Shown: positions 1 to 12,140 of the stretch, piece by piece
How positions within the stretch are numbered: the first letter of the stretch is position 1
How the letters are laid out: the number at the start of each line of letters is the position of its first letter
Assembly: GCF_021130785.1 (NCBI RefSeq)
Contig: NC_060212.1
Coordinates: 144,280,001-144,344,000, forward strand
Source of the DNA: Homalodisca vitripennis
Taxonomy: Eukaryota; Arthropoda; Insecta; Hemiptera; Cicadellidae
Length of the DNA: 64,000 bases
Reading direction: 5' to 3'
The notes under the pieces: model-generated
Database searches by the model: none
What the model was told of the DNA's origin: nothing
Seen by the model: only the letters and a program-made list of their open reading frames with translations
Translations under genes and position numbers: made by a program

Positions 1-1197
1 CTAGTGCAACTTTTCATTTATTGACAGTATTTCAATTTATTCTTATTTATATTCACAGCGTTCATTACTGAATATTAAAATATTTACAAGTGAACGTTTA
101 GAAACTATTTCTCAGTCTCAATGTATATGTCTCAGTGTACACTCAGTTACGTAAGGGTTACTGAAAATATTTCAGAATCCCAATACTTTTTACATTTCAG
201 ATTTAAACATTTACAGTAAGGGCGGGGTGAATCTATTAAACAAGTTATATATTTAACTGCAACACTAAAATAATATTGTAACTATAGATTATATTAAGTA
301 GAAAAATAAAAACATTATCATAGACATTTTTCAGTCATTACATATTATAAAAATACAAAAAAACCTTAACGTTTCGAGAACGCATATCTGCAATCTTCTT
401 CAATCGTAGAAATCACTTACTATATTCAAATTGTAAAATTTTAAAAAATGCAAATGTATAGGTCAAAAATATTTTAATTTAAATCGAGTTTTACAATTTA
501 ATTAAAATTCAATTAAAATAAGTGAATTACAATACCGTCTTATGAATTACAAATAGCAATTGCCATAACATATTGGTCTGGCACGTATCCAATGCAATAT
601 CGTTTCACAAGTCGCAACTGCGTCAATCATTAAACAACCGATAAAAAATAATAAAGTCGACAGGTAGTGGTTGACTATCGCATCCTGTAGGAATTAATGA
701 TTAATTAATGAATGGTGTTGTGAGCGGATCGACCGACGCCGCTAACGTTATCGGAGGTGTCAGGCTACCTAACGTAATATTTTTAGCCAATCATAATTGA
801 AATTCAAATTGATTTCATATATTACTCCTATACAGATATTTAACAATATGAAAGGTACAAACGTGAACCAGTCCTGCTGTTTTACGCTGATTCTATGTAT
901 CTTGCGAATGAATCATGTGATTGTATAGATTCCTATTTCGACTTAAAACACGATAGTTAGATCAAGGAAAATACACAACATGCAATTCGTTATACTAGTT
1001 TAAGTTAAATCTTTCATGAATGCGTACCATAAACTACGGTATTAAATTTGCGGTCATAATTAAAAACATTATTTATCATAATAGTTTTTTAACGTCAGTT
1101 ATGTTTACACATCAGCCGCAAATGAGTTTTAGAATAAGTGTCAAAAACTTCAGGTCTACAAACGAATACTTTGGTATTAAAACAAGAGGACGAAAAT
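1..1197. other. AT-rich DNA, no gene seen
   Basis: I see no coding signal here. The only structured item is a relic of a dispersed motif at 361-406 (listed separately). The short open frame at 1020-1238 is low-complexity and is treated as chance. Confidence 0.6.
361..406 (-). repeat. TGAAGA...CTCGAAACGTT dispersed motif, copy 1
   Basis: Read on the minus strand this is TTGAAGAAGATT, a spacer, then TCTCGAAACGTTAAGG. It matches the motif copies near 20166, 36576, 45534 and 6592 in order and spacing. It lacks the CTGATGA form seen at 36576 and is the most diverged copy. See the hammerhead-like finding. Confidence 0.45.
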
Positions 1198-1692
1198 CAC
1201 AATCACTTTTATTTATTTTTTTTTCAAGAAGCTTATAAATTGCACTTAGTCCTGTAAGAACCTTTGCTCTGCTTCCGGAGTGATCGGATATTCAGGATGG
1301 GTAAGGTTAGGGAATAGAGGCCGCCTCCTATCGAGATCCCATGAGGAAGAATTAGGGCACTACATCTCAAAGTCATGTCTTCCCGGAAGAAGGGGAGGCC
1401 AGCTCTGAACCAGCCTCTCCAGTCAAAGTAGGCAGGGGGTGGCACACCCTTGTTGAGGTTAGCAAGAACCTCTGAGGTTAGGGAACGAATTCCACCAACT
1501 CCAACAGTCATCTCCCACAGTAGACTAGACCTATCAAATTGCCCATGAACCCCAGAATCTCAACATTTGCGGTTATGAGGTTACCCTGATTGAAGTGACA
1601 CATCGGTTTTTGCTGTGCCAAGTGGTGGGTTCAACTGGAAGGTATAAACCAGCCAGAAGTGGCTTATCCCTGCTGGGTAAGCACAATCACTT
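1198..1692 (-). mobile_element. short minus-strand retroposon with 11-bp target-site duplication
   Basis: An 11-bp direct repeat, CACAATCACTT, sits at 1198-1208 and 1682-1692. Between them is a roughly 473-bp block much richer in G+C than its flanks. Read on the minus strand, the block starts CTTACCCAGCAGGG and ends in an A-rich tail (AAAAAAAAATAAATAAA at 1209-1226) directly against the repeat. That is the layout of target-primed retroposition. The body holds one minus-strand open frame (1233-1511, 92 codons from ATG and about 17 more upstream) ending near the tail. Its product is not recognised. It contains PPPAYFDWRGWFRAGLPFF and no obvious domain. The block could be a SINE, a 5'-truncated LINE or a processed transcript; no tRNA A/B boxes are clear. 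I am confident of retroposition and unsure of the family. Confidence 0.7.
1233..1511 (-). CDS. unidentified open frame inside the retroposon
   Basis: The frame has 92 codons from ATG, and sense codons continue upstream for about 17 more to a TGA. It lies wholly inside the retroposed block at 1209-1681 and stops about 25 bases before its A-rich tail. The translation is of normal composition, with no cysteine pattern, signal peptide or membrane segment visible. It may be the 3' end of a longer parent ORF or a chance frame in a GC-rich block. I recognise no family. Confidence 0.3.
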   Translation of the reverse strand: MTVGVGGIRSLTSEVLANLNKGVPPPAYFDWRGWFRAGLPFFREDMTLRCSALILPHGISIGGGLYSLTLPILNIRSLRKQSKGSYRTKCNL

Positions 1693-3590
1693 ATTATACA
1701 AGCACATATCGAAACCAAAATCCTTCCTTTAATTGTTTTTAATTACCATGGTCTCAATCACGCCTTGATGCGTCAGTCTTACTTTGACCAACTGTGCATG
1801 TTCTGTTATTAGCTCCCCGTCACTGCACAGTACACGAAGAGGAAACTTTCCATCTTTGTTCAAATTCAAATTGGAAAAGAAGATGAAAGTCTAGTGAGAC
1901 TTTTCACTCTCGCTTATAGTTGATTTATACCTTCCATTTGAATCTAAACTGGGTGCAGCGAAAGCCGATATGACCTTTTCATCTAGAATACTCCATGGAT
2001 GACTAGTTGTAGCATATCATTAACAGCAAACAGAGAACAAGGATAAGGGTTTAATCGATAGATCAAATTTACTGTGGAGAATGACTGGCGTAGGTTGGAC
2101 TCCTTAGCTATTTTTTTATGTTTATTACAAGCCTATAAACATAAAAGAAAAAAATGACACCTATTTTTCTTCCAAGATAACAAGTCAGAGAGTTCGCTAT
2201 CCCTACCAATGGTCTGTGAAACATGAGATCTTTGAAAGAGGTGGCCCCTATTCCCAACCTTACTTATTCTGTATGCGACAAATTATTTGAAATGAGTGCA
2301 TTTCAAGTGTATTTGCCTAAGTAAACAGGAACAAATCAAACTACAGCAAAGTGGCGTTTGCCACTTTTATTTTGTTGGCCGTTGGACGGGCCGGAGCTGT
2401 TTCCCTCAGCTGGTATATAAAACTCCACAGTCGTCTGTTTTTCCAGATGGTTTATCTCTTTCATTTAGATGGTTTCTGTTGGAATTCTGCCTGTTTATTG
2501 GTTCTTAGTTTTTCAGGTTTTCTAGATATCTACAATTAGTTGTTTCGTCCTCTCCTGGAATTCTTCCTGGTACCTTCCGTAGGGCGAAGACATCTTCAGA
2601 ACAGTTTCTGTGGCCACCCTACAGGAGTTTTATGATCAAACTGGCTGCCGCTCCCTCGAAGAACCTCGTAGAAAGTACGGTGTTATTTCTCCACACGCTC
2701 TAATCATCGTGGGCCGTACCTTCCAATCTACGTTTCACGAGACCTCGTTTAAATAGTTACTACCAGTCCTTACCAAATTCAGTGTACGAATTTTTGTCGC
2801 ACAGCAAACCAAGATTCAGGGCATCTATATGGGCACGATTTTACCGAAAATCATCCCCTTTTAATCCACTCTCCCCGTATATAAAACCACTGTTGCAATA
2901 GAATTATCAATCTTTAACTTGCATACTTATGTCAGCAAATAATGGAAAAAATACCTATATGCTACTAAAACGAAAGCAATTTTTATAAATCACCGATATC
3001 TAAAATTACTTCTAAATGAATGAAATACATTTTTCAAATCCTTTGCGCCCTTGTCAAACTAAATAAATATTTAATAAGATGATGGGTGCTTCCCTACATC
3101 TGTGAAAAATCATAAGTTCGTAAAAGTTCATAAACACAGGAGCACAATATAATATTTTCCAAAAAGACTTGGTTCGGGGTTATTATCTGTCCCAAATCAG
3201 TTTTGTTTTTATAATAACACGATCATATAACCTTGCGTTTATTGGAAATCACATCAAAGTATGTCTGGTATCAGTATAAAGTTATGGGGATAAAACGAAA
3301 TTAACTTCTTTTTTGGACATTGAACTACGTGATTAATAAGGTAAAATTATTAAATCCCACGAAGAACCTTCGTATTTTACATATTAGAATGCCTAAGATT
3401 GGTCACAAAAATAATGTATTTCAAACTGGATGTTAATTTCTGTAACTTTAATTACTTTAAATTCAACACATCCCTCTAAAATCAGATTAGGAAAACTAAA
3501 CTTAAACCATCCGCTTCACTTACTATAGCTAGAATTGGGAATAGCTTGAGAGTTTTAAATATTGTACAAAAAATATTTTGTTAAATTTCT
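1693..3590. other. AT-rich DNA with a GC-richer patch at 2340-2760
   Basis: The patch contains CTGGTATATAAAACTCC (about 2410-2426) followed by CAGTCGTCTG, a TATA-box-like arrangement. No open frame of note follows. It could be an old LTR or promoter relic, but I found no terminal repeats. The rest shows nothing. Confidence 0.4.
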
Positions 3591-3627
3591 CTGAAAACCT
3601 TCTTAAGAAAATAAGAAGGTTTTTCAG
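3591..3627. repeat. short perfect-stem hairpin
   Basis: CTGAAAACCTTCTTA (3591-3605) is complementary to TAAGAAGGTTTTTCAG (3612-3627), apart from one extra T. The loop is six bases. It is an isolated hairpin in AT-rich DNA. There is no T-run or gene end that would make it a terminator, and the stem is short for a microRNA precursor. Confidence 0.55.
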
Positions 3628-5665
3628 GGACATTTATAAATATAAAATGTATAACTAATATAATGAAATAATAATAATATGAAATTTATAAATAATATAT
3701 TATGGCACCATTTGCTTGTTATATATAATACTTAATACTCGTATAGTTCTGATTCTTTCTTAGAAGTTCTATCGTGTAAAGAGTAGTCAAAGAAAAGAAA
3801 CATCAAGCTGGCAACAGTGGTGTGCAAAAATCATGAAAGTAGCTTAAAATTGGTTTATTAATCAGCAATATCTCATTAAATGAACTTTGCGATATAATGG
3901 TTTGATCAGTACTCATTTAGTCCGCCAGTGACGTCTTAGGATGTCCAACAAGGAGCTCACGATCATACGTACATTCTTGTATTTCAACGTCTTTCATTGT
4001 ATTTCAAATGAAGAAACGTTGTTCCATAGTGAATCTTAGATAGAAGTACTGGAATATTGAGTGTGGTGCAGTTAAAGAAACGCGCAACGTAGTTAAAATA
4101 ATGTTAGTAAAAAGTTTACTTATTAGTGGCAAGTAAATAAGTACTAGTCCAAAACGAAAATACCACGAAATTCTGCGTGTCATTTAGTCAATAATAGTTA
4201 GGGAGAGGAAGCCGTTACTAGATGTTATCTCTTAGTGTTATAAGGGTTTTTTTTTTAATAGCCGAGGAAAAAGCTTTTGGAAATTTACGATAGATTGACA
4301 GGTATCTGGGGTTCATAGATGCAATTTTGAAAACCGAAAGAACCAAATATGACCGTTACTTAATTTCGGAGTGTTTTTTTTTTCTGGCTAATGATGCATT
4401 TCGTTAGATGAAATTAAATATCTGAATGAAACGCAGTGAGGTTTATTTCAGTTATGTTTATAAATGTACTGTAAAAACGCCTTCAATTATTTTACCTTTC
4501 ATTCTCTCTTATGCATGTTTGTAGGTAAATACCATTCATATATACCCACATATCTTGCAAGCTCTGCTTGTTTAATCGTTTTAGGTCCTAATATCACAAA
4601 AAAAAAGGAACTAGCAACAGTTTTCCATGAAAATATTGAAGCGGCGCGTGTGGACGTGCTCGCTCAAGTAGTCCTAAAATGATTATTGAAACGACTTTGA
4701 TCAAATTTTGGCATAAAAATTATTGTTTATTATTTACTTACTGTAATGATTGGAAAAACTAAATCACTGTAAAAATCCTAGTCCAAAATTATAAACGATT
4801 AAATAATTATGTGGAATATAATACAATTAATTGAACGACTAATTTATAATTGATGGACTAATTTATAATTTAGTACAAAGAGACCTAAAACATTTTTCGA
4901 TGTATTGATTTTAAGACCGTTGAAACCTGTTAATGAACATAACAATCAATGTGCAAAAACGTGTTTAATAAGTGCTTTTGTGGATTTGATTCCATTAGCT
5001 TCACAACCTAATAAATGATTACAACACATAAACCACATATGCATACACATTGTCGTTTGAAATAATATTTAGTTTTTGTAAAGTGCAATTTAAACAAAGA
5101 GGGGAGCAAGGGTTTAGGCTTTTCAGAATATGATATGTAAAAATTTAACGGTTTTATTGTGTTTTAGTACTGTTTATTAAAATAAGATTTACCGGTTTAA
5201 TTTATATTTATAAAAAACACTTACCTATAAAACCTCAGAAAAAAACGCTGTATTTATTTATAATATTAATCATAAAAGGTAAGGTTTATTTATTATTGTG
5301 TTATACAGCATTTTATATGTGTAGTAAAACCCATCTCTAGGTTATAAATAATTTATAATTTAAGCATGAAGCTTACTACGTACGTACTTGAACACGCGCG
5401 AATAATTTATAAAAATACAAACTGTTATAACTCAAAACAACTTTAAATAGAAAATTAAAAAGTGCTTTTTCCCACTTTTAATTAGACGGTTTCTTCCTAG
5501 AAATGTGTAAAATATTACCAATTAAACGCCAAAAGATGTTTAGCAGAAATAAATTATGTTTGTATGTACCTCGCAGGTGTAAGGTTTGACACTTACAGAT
5601 TAGGAGGGTGCGTCCCGATAAAACTGTAGAGCTGTAAAAGTTGGATGCTACGACTGGTTCAGCTT
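3628..5665. other. AT-rich DNA, no gene seen
   Basis: The only structure noted is a 15-bp direct repeat, GACTAATTTATAATT, at 4837-4851 and 4856-4870. The open frame at 4464-4682 has no recognisable features. Confidence 0.55.
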
Positions 5666-5764
5666 CCCCCCCCCCCCCACCCCCCCCCCCCCCCACCCCC
5701 CCCCCCCCCCACCCCCCCCCCCCCCCACCCCCCCCCCCCCCCACCCCCCCCCCCCCCCACCCCC
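5666..5764. repeat. C15A minisatellite, exact 16-bp period
   Basis: A 99-base run of C is interrupted only by single A residues at 5679, 5695, 5711, 5727, 5743 and 5759, each exactly 16 bases apart. The minus strand is therefore G15T repeats, with strong potential for G-quadruplex and, on the C strand, i-motif folding. The glycine-rich minus-strand frames across it are artefacts of the repeat. Confidence 0.95.
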
Positions 5765-8519
5765 ATTAATTTTAGGAATTACATTTCTTTTACTTTTAAG
5801 TTTAGTAGATAATTTTCTAGTATACATTTTTGTCTTACATAACAAGTAATAAGTAACTCTGTCGGATCTGTATGTGTTGATGTGATCTACGGATTTTTAC
5901 ATTAAGTACATTTTTTTAAACAACGTATAACAGAACATTGTTGTTGCACCCAAACTGAGGTACATCTTGTGGTTAAGTTACCATAACCTTGGGAGAGCTT
6001 GGAGATGTGATACATCCGCTCCCGCCTAATCTCATCTCAGGTTTCGTTTCAAAGTTGGTTTCTATATAACTGTCATTATTATGAAAAACAAAGCTAGGAG
6101 CAAGAAGACTCGAAATCCTACAAGAAAGGCTCCATCATTGTAAAATTCTTACAATAAATCAATGTTTGGGCATATACTCTACACACATACTATATAATAG
6201 AATCTTAGCGCAGAGCCTCACTTGTGATAAAGACAGACAAGGGTCTTGGTCTGGAACATGGAACATAGCTAGTGTAGAGTACGAGGTACGGATTTATACT
6301 TCTAGAACTACTTATGGAACTTTGTGACACGCCTAAGTTAGGAATCACAACAAACAAGTTGTGGGTCATTCCATACACTTGTTTGTTATGATCCGTACAA
6401 ATATTGTGATGCAATCTGTCTTCAAAACACGTACTCAAAAATATATACACTAATTATTTAAGCCGAATTAAAGAATACAGGCCACAATAGCTTTAGACTG
6501 AACGATCATACTTTGTTGTTGTGATTCATGACTATCACAACGCTGTGGTATGATTTATTTATTTTAATTTATATTGTTGTTATTTACTAGATTTGAGGAA
6601 GAGATCAGATAGGAGATCTCTAAACGTAGTGTTGCTGATTCTTGTATCTCAGAGTGATTACAATTGATCGGAAAATCCTGTCGCATATAAAAAAAGCATA
6701 ATGCATTATGAAAGATGCAACTGCACATCGATAAAAATCAAATGTCAAGAAAAAAAAAATTTACGGGTGATAAACGCATGAATTGTTTGGTAGAAGCCAA
6801 ATAAATACATTTAAACAAAGTATAGCAATATCACCAAAGTATTCGGGTCCATAGGAAACCACCGAATCTATTTTTATACCTCGGAGTTGATCTAATATTG
6901 AGTTGTAAAACACGTTAAACTTTTTTTGTTCCTAATTTTAAAAACTCGATAGATGAAATGTTAGTACCATGAACTGTTCATATGAATTTAAACTCATCTA
7001 ACCCAACAGGTTGAGAACACTGTATATTGGAATATAATTCGAAGGGCTTACCTAAATAAAATGTTTCTATAACAATACTTTAAATTCGTTTTACTACCAG
7101 TAAATAATAGGGTGTGGGATTTGTTCCTATAATACGTATTTGTTCCAATGTCTACACCTCGCACAGTTCCTCGTTCGGTTCGTCTTCTTTACTACATAAC
7201 AAATTTTATATCAGTCATGGCTTCGGACTGTTATGGATCAAACAATATGGATCTGACAGAGAATTCCTTTCTCTTTTCCGCTCCTTGATCTCCATCACCT
7301 GACTACTGCAGGTCTCCTGCACTGAAGACGTAATGATGGGACCACTATGGATCGTGAGCTGAGGACACCAAAGAGAGAACAAGAACGAGGATTCGTGACC
7401 AGTTAGTGGCGATACAATCGGTCTGTCCTTAAGGGCCTGAAGGTGTGAATCTTTTTGTTTGTATTCAACTAGTTATCGAAGAATCTTCTTTATGTCCTTT
7501 ACTTTACATAGGATCTTGTAAGGCGTATAGAAGTATTCATTAGCATGAGAAACTTTCATGCCATATCAACTGTTTTATTTTTTATATTTTTTGAAATAGA
7601 AGCAGTTATGCTTTGGACTGATTTCGCAAAATTAACTTTATCTTCCAACTGTTTGTATTGTAGTAGAAAAATAAAAGGCTCATACTCTTTTAAAATACTA
7701 GCTTCCATACTTCAACTTCACGCTACTAAAAATAATCATATGTTAAACCATTATATAGGTAATCAATATTATTAGTAGGTACGTACATTAATACTTTAGC
7801 TAGACAAGAAAATGTAATGTTACGACATATTGAGTAAAGCCATATACGGGTAACGTAATAATATTTTTACATTATTAAATTCTATTTTTAACTGTATTCG
7901 TATATATTTACAAATTAAATTAAGTAAAACAATGTACGTAAAACAATATACTCCTGTGTGTTATAAACACTAACAGCACTGCTTGTATAACAATCCCCCA
8001 AACCACAATTTTCCTAGTAAACATTGGTCAGCACGAAGTGACGTCAAATCGTGCGTGCTTGTTAATCCACCTGATACAGTCATGTAATGTATTTTAAAGC
8101 CAACCCAAGGACGCCATAAATTATTTGTTGAAAGTCCAGTGGTATGAAAATCATTGAGACTTGGGCAACTCCAACGAGGAAAACCTTTTAGACAGTAAGG
8201 CAGGGAAGTAATTATCACAGTCAGCTTGTAGTAACTTCGCGGAAAGGTCTGTTAATTATAAAATCGGTAATAGTTTAGAGGAGCCAAAAATAACATACTA
8301 TATACTTAAACGAAAAATAAACTGATGAAGTAACATTAATTTACCTTAAGGATTAAGGTTTTTGACGTTTATTACGGTTACGAAAAATTACACAATTTGA
8401 AAATGATAAACACCTTAGTGCAATTCATACTAATGTAATCATTAATATGATGTTTAGTAAGTATATTAAATGCCTTTCGTAATATTTGATTCACCCAAAT
8501 TACGATGAGAGGTTTATTT
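5765..8519. other. AT-rich DNA, mostly featureless
   Basis: It holds one dispersed motif copy at 6592-6640 (listed separately) and a slightly GC-richer patch at 7110-7450 without a convincing frame. I see no gene. Confidence 0.5.
6592..6640 (+). repeat. hammerhead-like dispersed motif, copy 2
   Basis: TTTGAGGAA is followed by GAGATC, an eight-base loop, GATCTC, then TAAACGTAGTGTTG. The GAGATC/GATCTC stem sits where stem II of the motif lies in other copies. The conserved GAAAC is TAAAC here, so this copy would not keep a functional core. Confidence 0.5.
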
Positions 8520-8800
8520 TCGTCATTGTAATCATTTGACTTGGTATGACAGTTCAAATAGTTACACCTTAACGAATCATCAGCTTACAAAAACGTAGCA
8601 AATTTAGATAAATGAGTTACATCGTTTATTCGAAGAGAGAATAACAGTGGACCGAGTACAGAGCTCTGCGGACATGTGTTAACACGTTTTCACAGAGACT
8701 CACTATTGTTTGACTTCAAACATTGATTGCGATCAGAAAGATACGATTCAACTGTGTCGAAATGTTGATTGGAAAACCCGGCTATTTTTAATCTCAATAC
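8520..8800 (-). pseudogene. decayed non-LTR reverse-transcriptase fragment
   Basis: Minus-strand translation in mixed frames gives pieces of the RT palm in the right order. First comes VESYLSDRNQCLKSNN (the segment before motif B). Next is SSVLGPLLFSLRINDVTHL, which corresponds to the family's GVPQGSVLGPLLF..YINDL. Then KFATFL-stop-ADDS corresponds to the catalytic YADD box, with the Y codon now a stop. At least one frameshift lies between the first two blocks. No endonuclease or tail is visible, so this is an isolated internal fragment. The spacing and wording suit CR1/I-like elements rather than the jockey copy at 10555; the clade is inferred. It cannot be functional. Confidence 0.65.
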
Positions 8801-9129
8801 AAGAAAGGGTCTGGCAAGGTTATATATTGTCGTATTTCACGTGTCTTATAGAAATATAAACGAAAATATAAAATAGAAACGAATAATAATTAATGGTTTT
8901 TGGTGAAAGAGTTTTATTCTACACCTTTCAGAACAATCAAACTCACATTTAATAGAGGTCTGTTAATTTGAAAGACAGACAAATATAATTGTGTTAGGGC
9001 TGTTTGGAGATTTAATAGAAAAAATATAATACCAATTTAATATGAACTTAAAAACATTTTAGAGCATTTTTTATTATAGATGAAACGTACACACTCTAGG
9101 AAGCAAAAACATTTTGATAATAACCCTAA
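8801..9129. other. AT-rich DNA, no feature seen
   Basis: It may include further unrecognisable RT relic on the left side. Nothing supportable is seen. Confidence 0.4.
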
Positions 9130-10310
9130 TTATATTATAAATGCGAAAGTGCCTTTATTTGTTTGTCTGTTTTGTTTTCATGCCTAAACTATTTAACCGA
9201 GTGTACTGAAATTTGACATGTACATTTTGACGGTTTCTGGGATGAATACTTTTATTCATATTTCTAAAATCCTCTGGCTAGGACCCTCTGGTCTTTAAAG
9301 TAGCAAAGAATGCTATCTTGGTCTCTAATGTTGTGAAATATTAATTGAAAGAGCCTTCCAAATGTAATAAACTGTGTAAACATTGCTTTATGACAACGCA
9401 ACGATATTTTGAATTAATTTAACCAGTATTTTCATTTACAATGTGTAAATTCTCTAAGGAGTAACCATTGGTTTCCACGGCGATTTTTAATTTCATTGAC
9501 TCTAAGGTAGATAGATACCTTAGAAAATATCCTAAAGCATTAGTTGGTCAGAAATTTGAATCCGAAGACTTTTTTTGAAGCAGTCGGCAAGATCTATGCT
9601 AGATTAAAGTTTGCTGGATTTTGCTTTTGAACTAATGCTCTAATTACAGCTCTAAGTGTCATTGTTAATTTACTTTGAACTAAATATTTTAAGAAAAATA
9701 TTAAGTAATATTTATAAAAGACAAAGTTACAATCTAACTTTTACGATACATTAAAGACTGGTTAAAACACATCTTAGTTGTCTTTTGAAAGAAATAGGCT
9801 TCTCTGATCTGTTATATATTTTCATGACGGGGAAACAAGGCAAAATCAACAATGGAACAAAAAAATACTAACCAAGAAGTAAATTACAGTGGCTATAAAT
9901 GCACACATCTGGCATGTTTTCTTGATTGTGACAACAAGGTAACAGTACTTTGGGGTCGGAAATATAAAAAACTCGAACCGAAAGTGCGCATTCAGGTGAA
10001 AACCCTACTAAATTGCGGGCAAAGAAGCGGATAACTGCTAGAAGTACAGATATAAAAGACAAAGTAGTCTACTATTATGAAACATGTCTTAGTTGTTTTT
10101 TGAGATAAGTAAGCTCTTCAAAGCTGCGTGTCTATATATACTTTCTTGATCGAGAAAAAGGCGAAATCAGCTATGGAACAAAATAGACCAAGATCTGTGT
10201 AAAACTCAACTTTGGTGTCGGAAATATAATTCACTCGAACCAGAAGTGTCATACAAGGGCAATACCTACAAAATAACGTGCGAAGCCGCGAGTCATTGCT
10301 AGTAATGAAT
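9130..10310 (+). repeat. composite dispersed repeat with duplicated tail
   Basis: The head at 9130-9310 contains ATTATAAATGCGAAAGTG, then TTTGTTTGTCTG, CATGCC.AAACTA and CTGAAATTTGACATG. This is the style of a head common in arthropod dispersed repeats. The tail is present twice. Unit 1 (about 9715-10042) and unit 2 (about 10049-10310) share AAAGACAAAGT, CTTAGTTGT.TTTTGA, ATGGAACAAAA, TCGGAAATATA, CTCGAACC and a terminal TGCTAG. Unit 2 ends GCGAAGCCGCGAG...TTGCTAGT, a typical end of such repeats. Unit 1 carries about 60 extra bases. The open frames 9852-10034 and 10118-10435 are by-products of the repeat. The family name is not certain. Confidence 0.6.
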
Positions 10311-10542
10311 AAATATGTTAGTAAATTATTACAAAGTCGTGCTCTTTGTGAATATAACAGGATTATCGCCTGTCCCAGTTGCGATAACTTTGGCATATAA
10401 GGTTTTACTTCCCCTTTGTAAATGGATTTTAACAAGTGAGCATCGCTAACTGTATTTAATAAGCATTGTCGCTAAGGATCATCGGGAGGGATAGCTACAT
10501 CTTGAAATGTAGTGACAAGAAGAGGATTGTCTGGCTGATTTC
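10311..10542. other. spacer between repeat and LINE
   Basis: Unremarkable sequence that is the original integration flank of the LINE beginning at 10555. Confidence 0.4.
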
Positions 10543-10554
10543 AAATTACTTATT
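10543..10554 (+). repeat. target-site duplication of the LINE, left copy
   Basis: AAATTACTTATT here matches AATTACTTATT at 15101-15111, right after the poly(A) run. Because the repeat starts with A, its exact left edge merges with the tail (11 or 12 bp). Confidence 0.85.
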
Positions 10555-10798
10555 GAATTTTCAGCTGACTGACAAAACAGTTTTTACCTAGTGTTTTCTA
10601 GTCCGCTATTTTCTTCGAATTGTTTGTTCAAAAGTTTTATTTAAGTGTTTTTAATTATTGTTTTTAACTTTTTACCGTGTTTAGATTGTATTTGTTTGAT
10701 TAATTCACAAGATTCGTTCACACAAGAAATTTGATGTTCAATTCAAATATTGTAAACAAAGGCTTAACCTAAAATGTTTTAAACCTACTCCTACCGCT

Positions 10799-12140
10799 AT
10801 GACAGCCAGCCAGGCTAATGAATTGTTCCCCCGCTCGGACAAAGTTCGACGTTAGACATGAATGAAATGCTAACTGTTCCTCTTCCCGATAACAACAAAC
10901 GACTTCGTGAATCCAAAAAAGCGACATATTACTAAAACTGCAAATGCTTCTCCACCTCCTAAGAAGTAACTACCTCGATGTGAGTGAGATTCATTCAAAA
11001 AACCGATTCAAGATACTTGAACCAACCCATACCAATGTTGCAGATCATAGCTTACTGTCTTCCTTCCTCACAACAAGGACATGAAATGGAACAAGGATCT
11101 CCTGATGATATAAAGAAAAATAAATCACGATCTAAGATCCCACCAATATTTTTGCGTGACGTAAATAACCACCAAGAAATAATAAAAGATATTAAGTGTA
11201 ATGTAATATCAAGTTTCACAACTGAAATCAAAGCTAAATCGATCAAGATAAAACCTAACAGAAATAAATGACTACAGGAAACTAACTAACTTTTATGAAA
11301 CAAATCAAGTAAAGTTTTTCACGTTTAAACCTTCCCAGGACAAAAAACCTTGAAGTGATCATTCGTAATGTTCCCTACTCTCTAACTGACGAAGAAATCA
11401 ATCAAGAGTTATGTGACATGGGTTACCCGACCATTAAAGTATCAAGATTGTTCAACAAAAATAAAAGTCCAATGCCCACTCTGTTTTGTAGAGCTGGAGA
11501 ATTCGGAAAGTGGTCGTGATATTATGAACCTTGAACAATTGTTTTCACGCCATAGTTAAAGTGGAAATTAAAAGGAAGTCAAAAAACATCCCACAGTGTC
11601 TGAGATGCCAAGACTTTGGTCACACAAAAAACTTCTGCAAACTGGACCCTCGCTGTGTGCGGTGCTCGTGGATCCCATCTCTATTCAGACTGCCCGGTCA
11701 GTAAAGAAAAACCAAACCAGTGTGTGTTAACTGCGGCGAGGAACATACTTCAAATTACAGGAGGTGTAAATACTACCAGGGCATCAAGCAGAAAATTGAC
11801 CCGGTCGCAAGAAATCCTCCATAGGGAACGACCAAGAATCTCGTCCACAAGTTACAACGACACGACCCGAAAACTCAACGAACCTAGGGAAAACTCAACC
11901 AAAATCATCTCCACCTCGATCTCCGTTGAATATGAAACTCCCCCAGCTATGCTGAGGTGGCTCATCCGTCGTACATTCCTTCAACTGCAAACTCCGTAGA
12001 GGATCCACAATCTCTGGAAGCAGGTAACATCTCAGGTCTTGACGAAAATATAAGCAATGTAGTAAAAAATACTCATACCCCAGTTGAAAAAAAGGTTATT
12101 CAGCAGGTTATTGCTTCTTTCTTTAAAAATGCCCGTGACT
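10799..12140 (+). pseudogene. LINE ORF1, gag-like nucleic-acid-binding protein, frame-broken
   Basis: In this clade ORF1 encodes an RNA-binding protein that packages the element RNA. The likely start is ATG at 10799, but the frame stops after about 18 codons, and recognisable protein continues in other frames. Near 11130-11270 is PPIFLRDVNNHQEIIKDIK. Near 11340-11420 is a segment ending NVPYSLTDEEINQELCDMG, a jockey ORF1 signature. At about 11595-11660 lies a zinc knuckle, CLRCQDFGHTKNFC, followed by CVRC and, in another frame near 11725, CVNCGEEH...RRC. These three cysteine clusters are typical for the family. At least four frame changes are needed. A minus-strand frame overlapping it is a shadow. 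Confidence 0.8.

Noticed and set aside
5478..5845. Two minus-strand glycine-rich open frames
   Set aside because: They are translations of the C15A minisatellite and are kept open only by its sequence.
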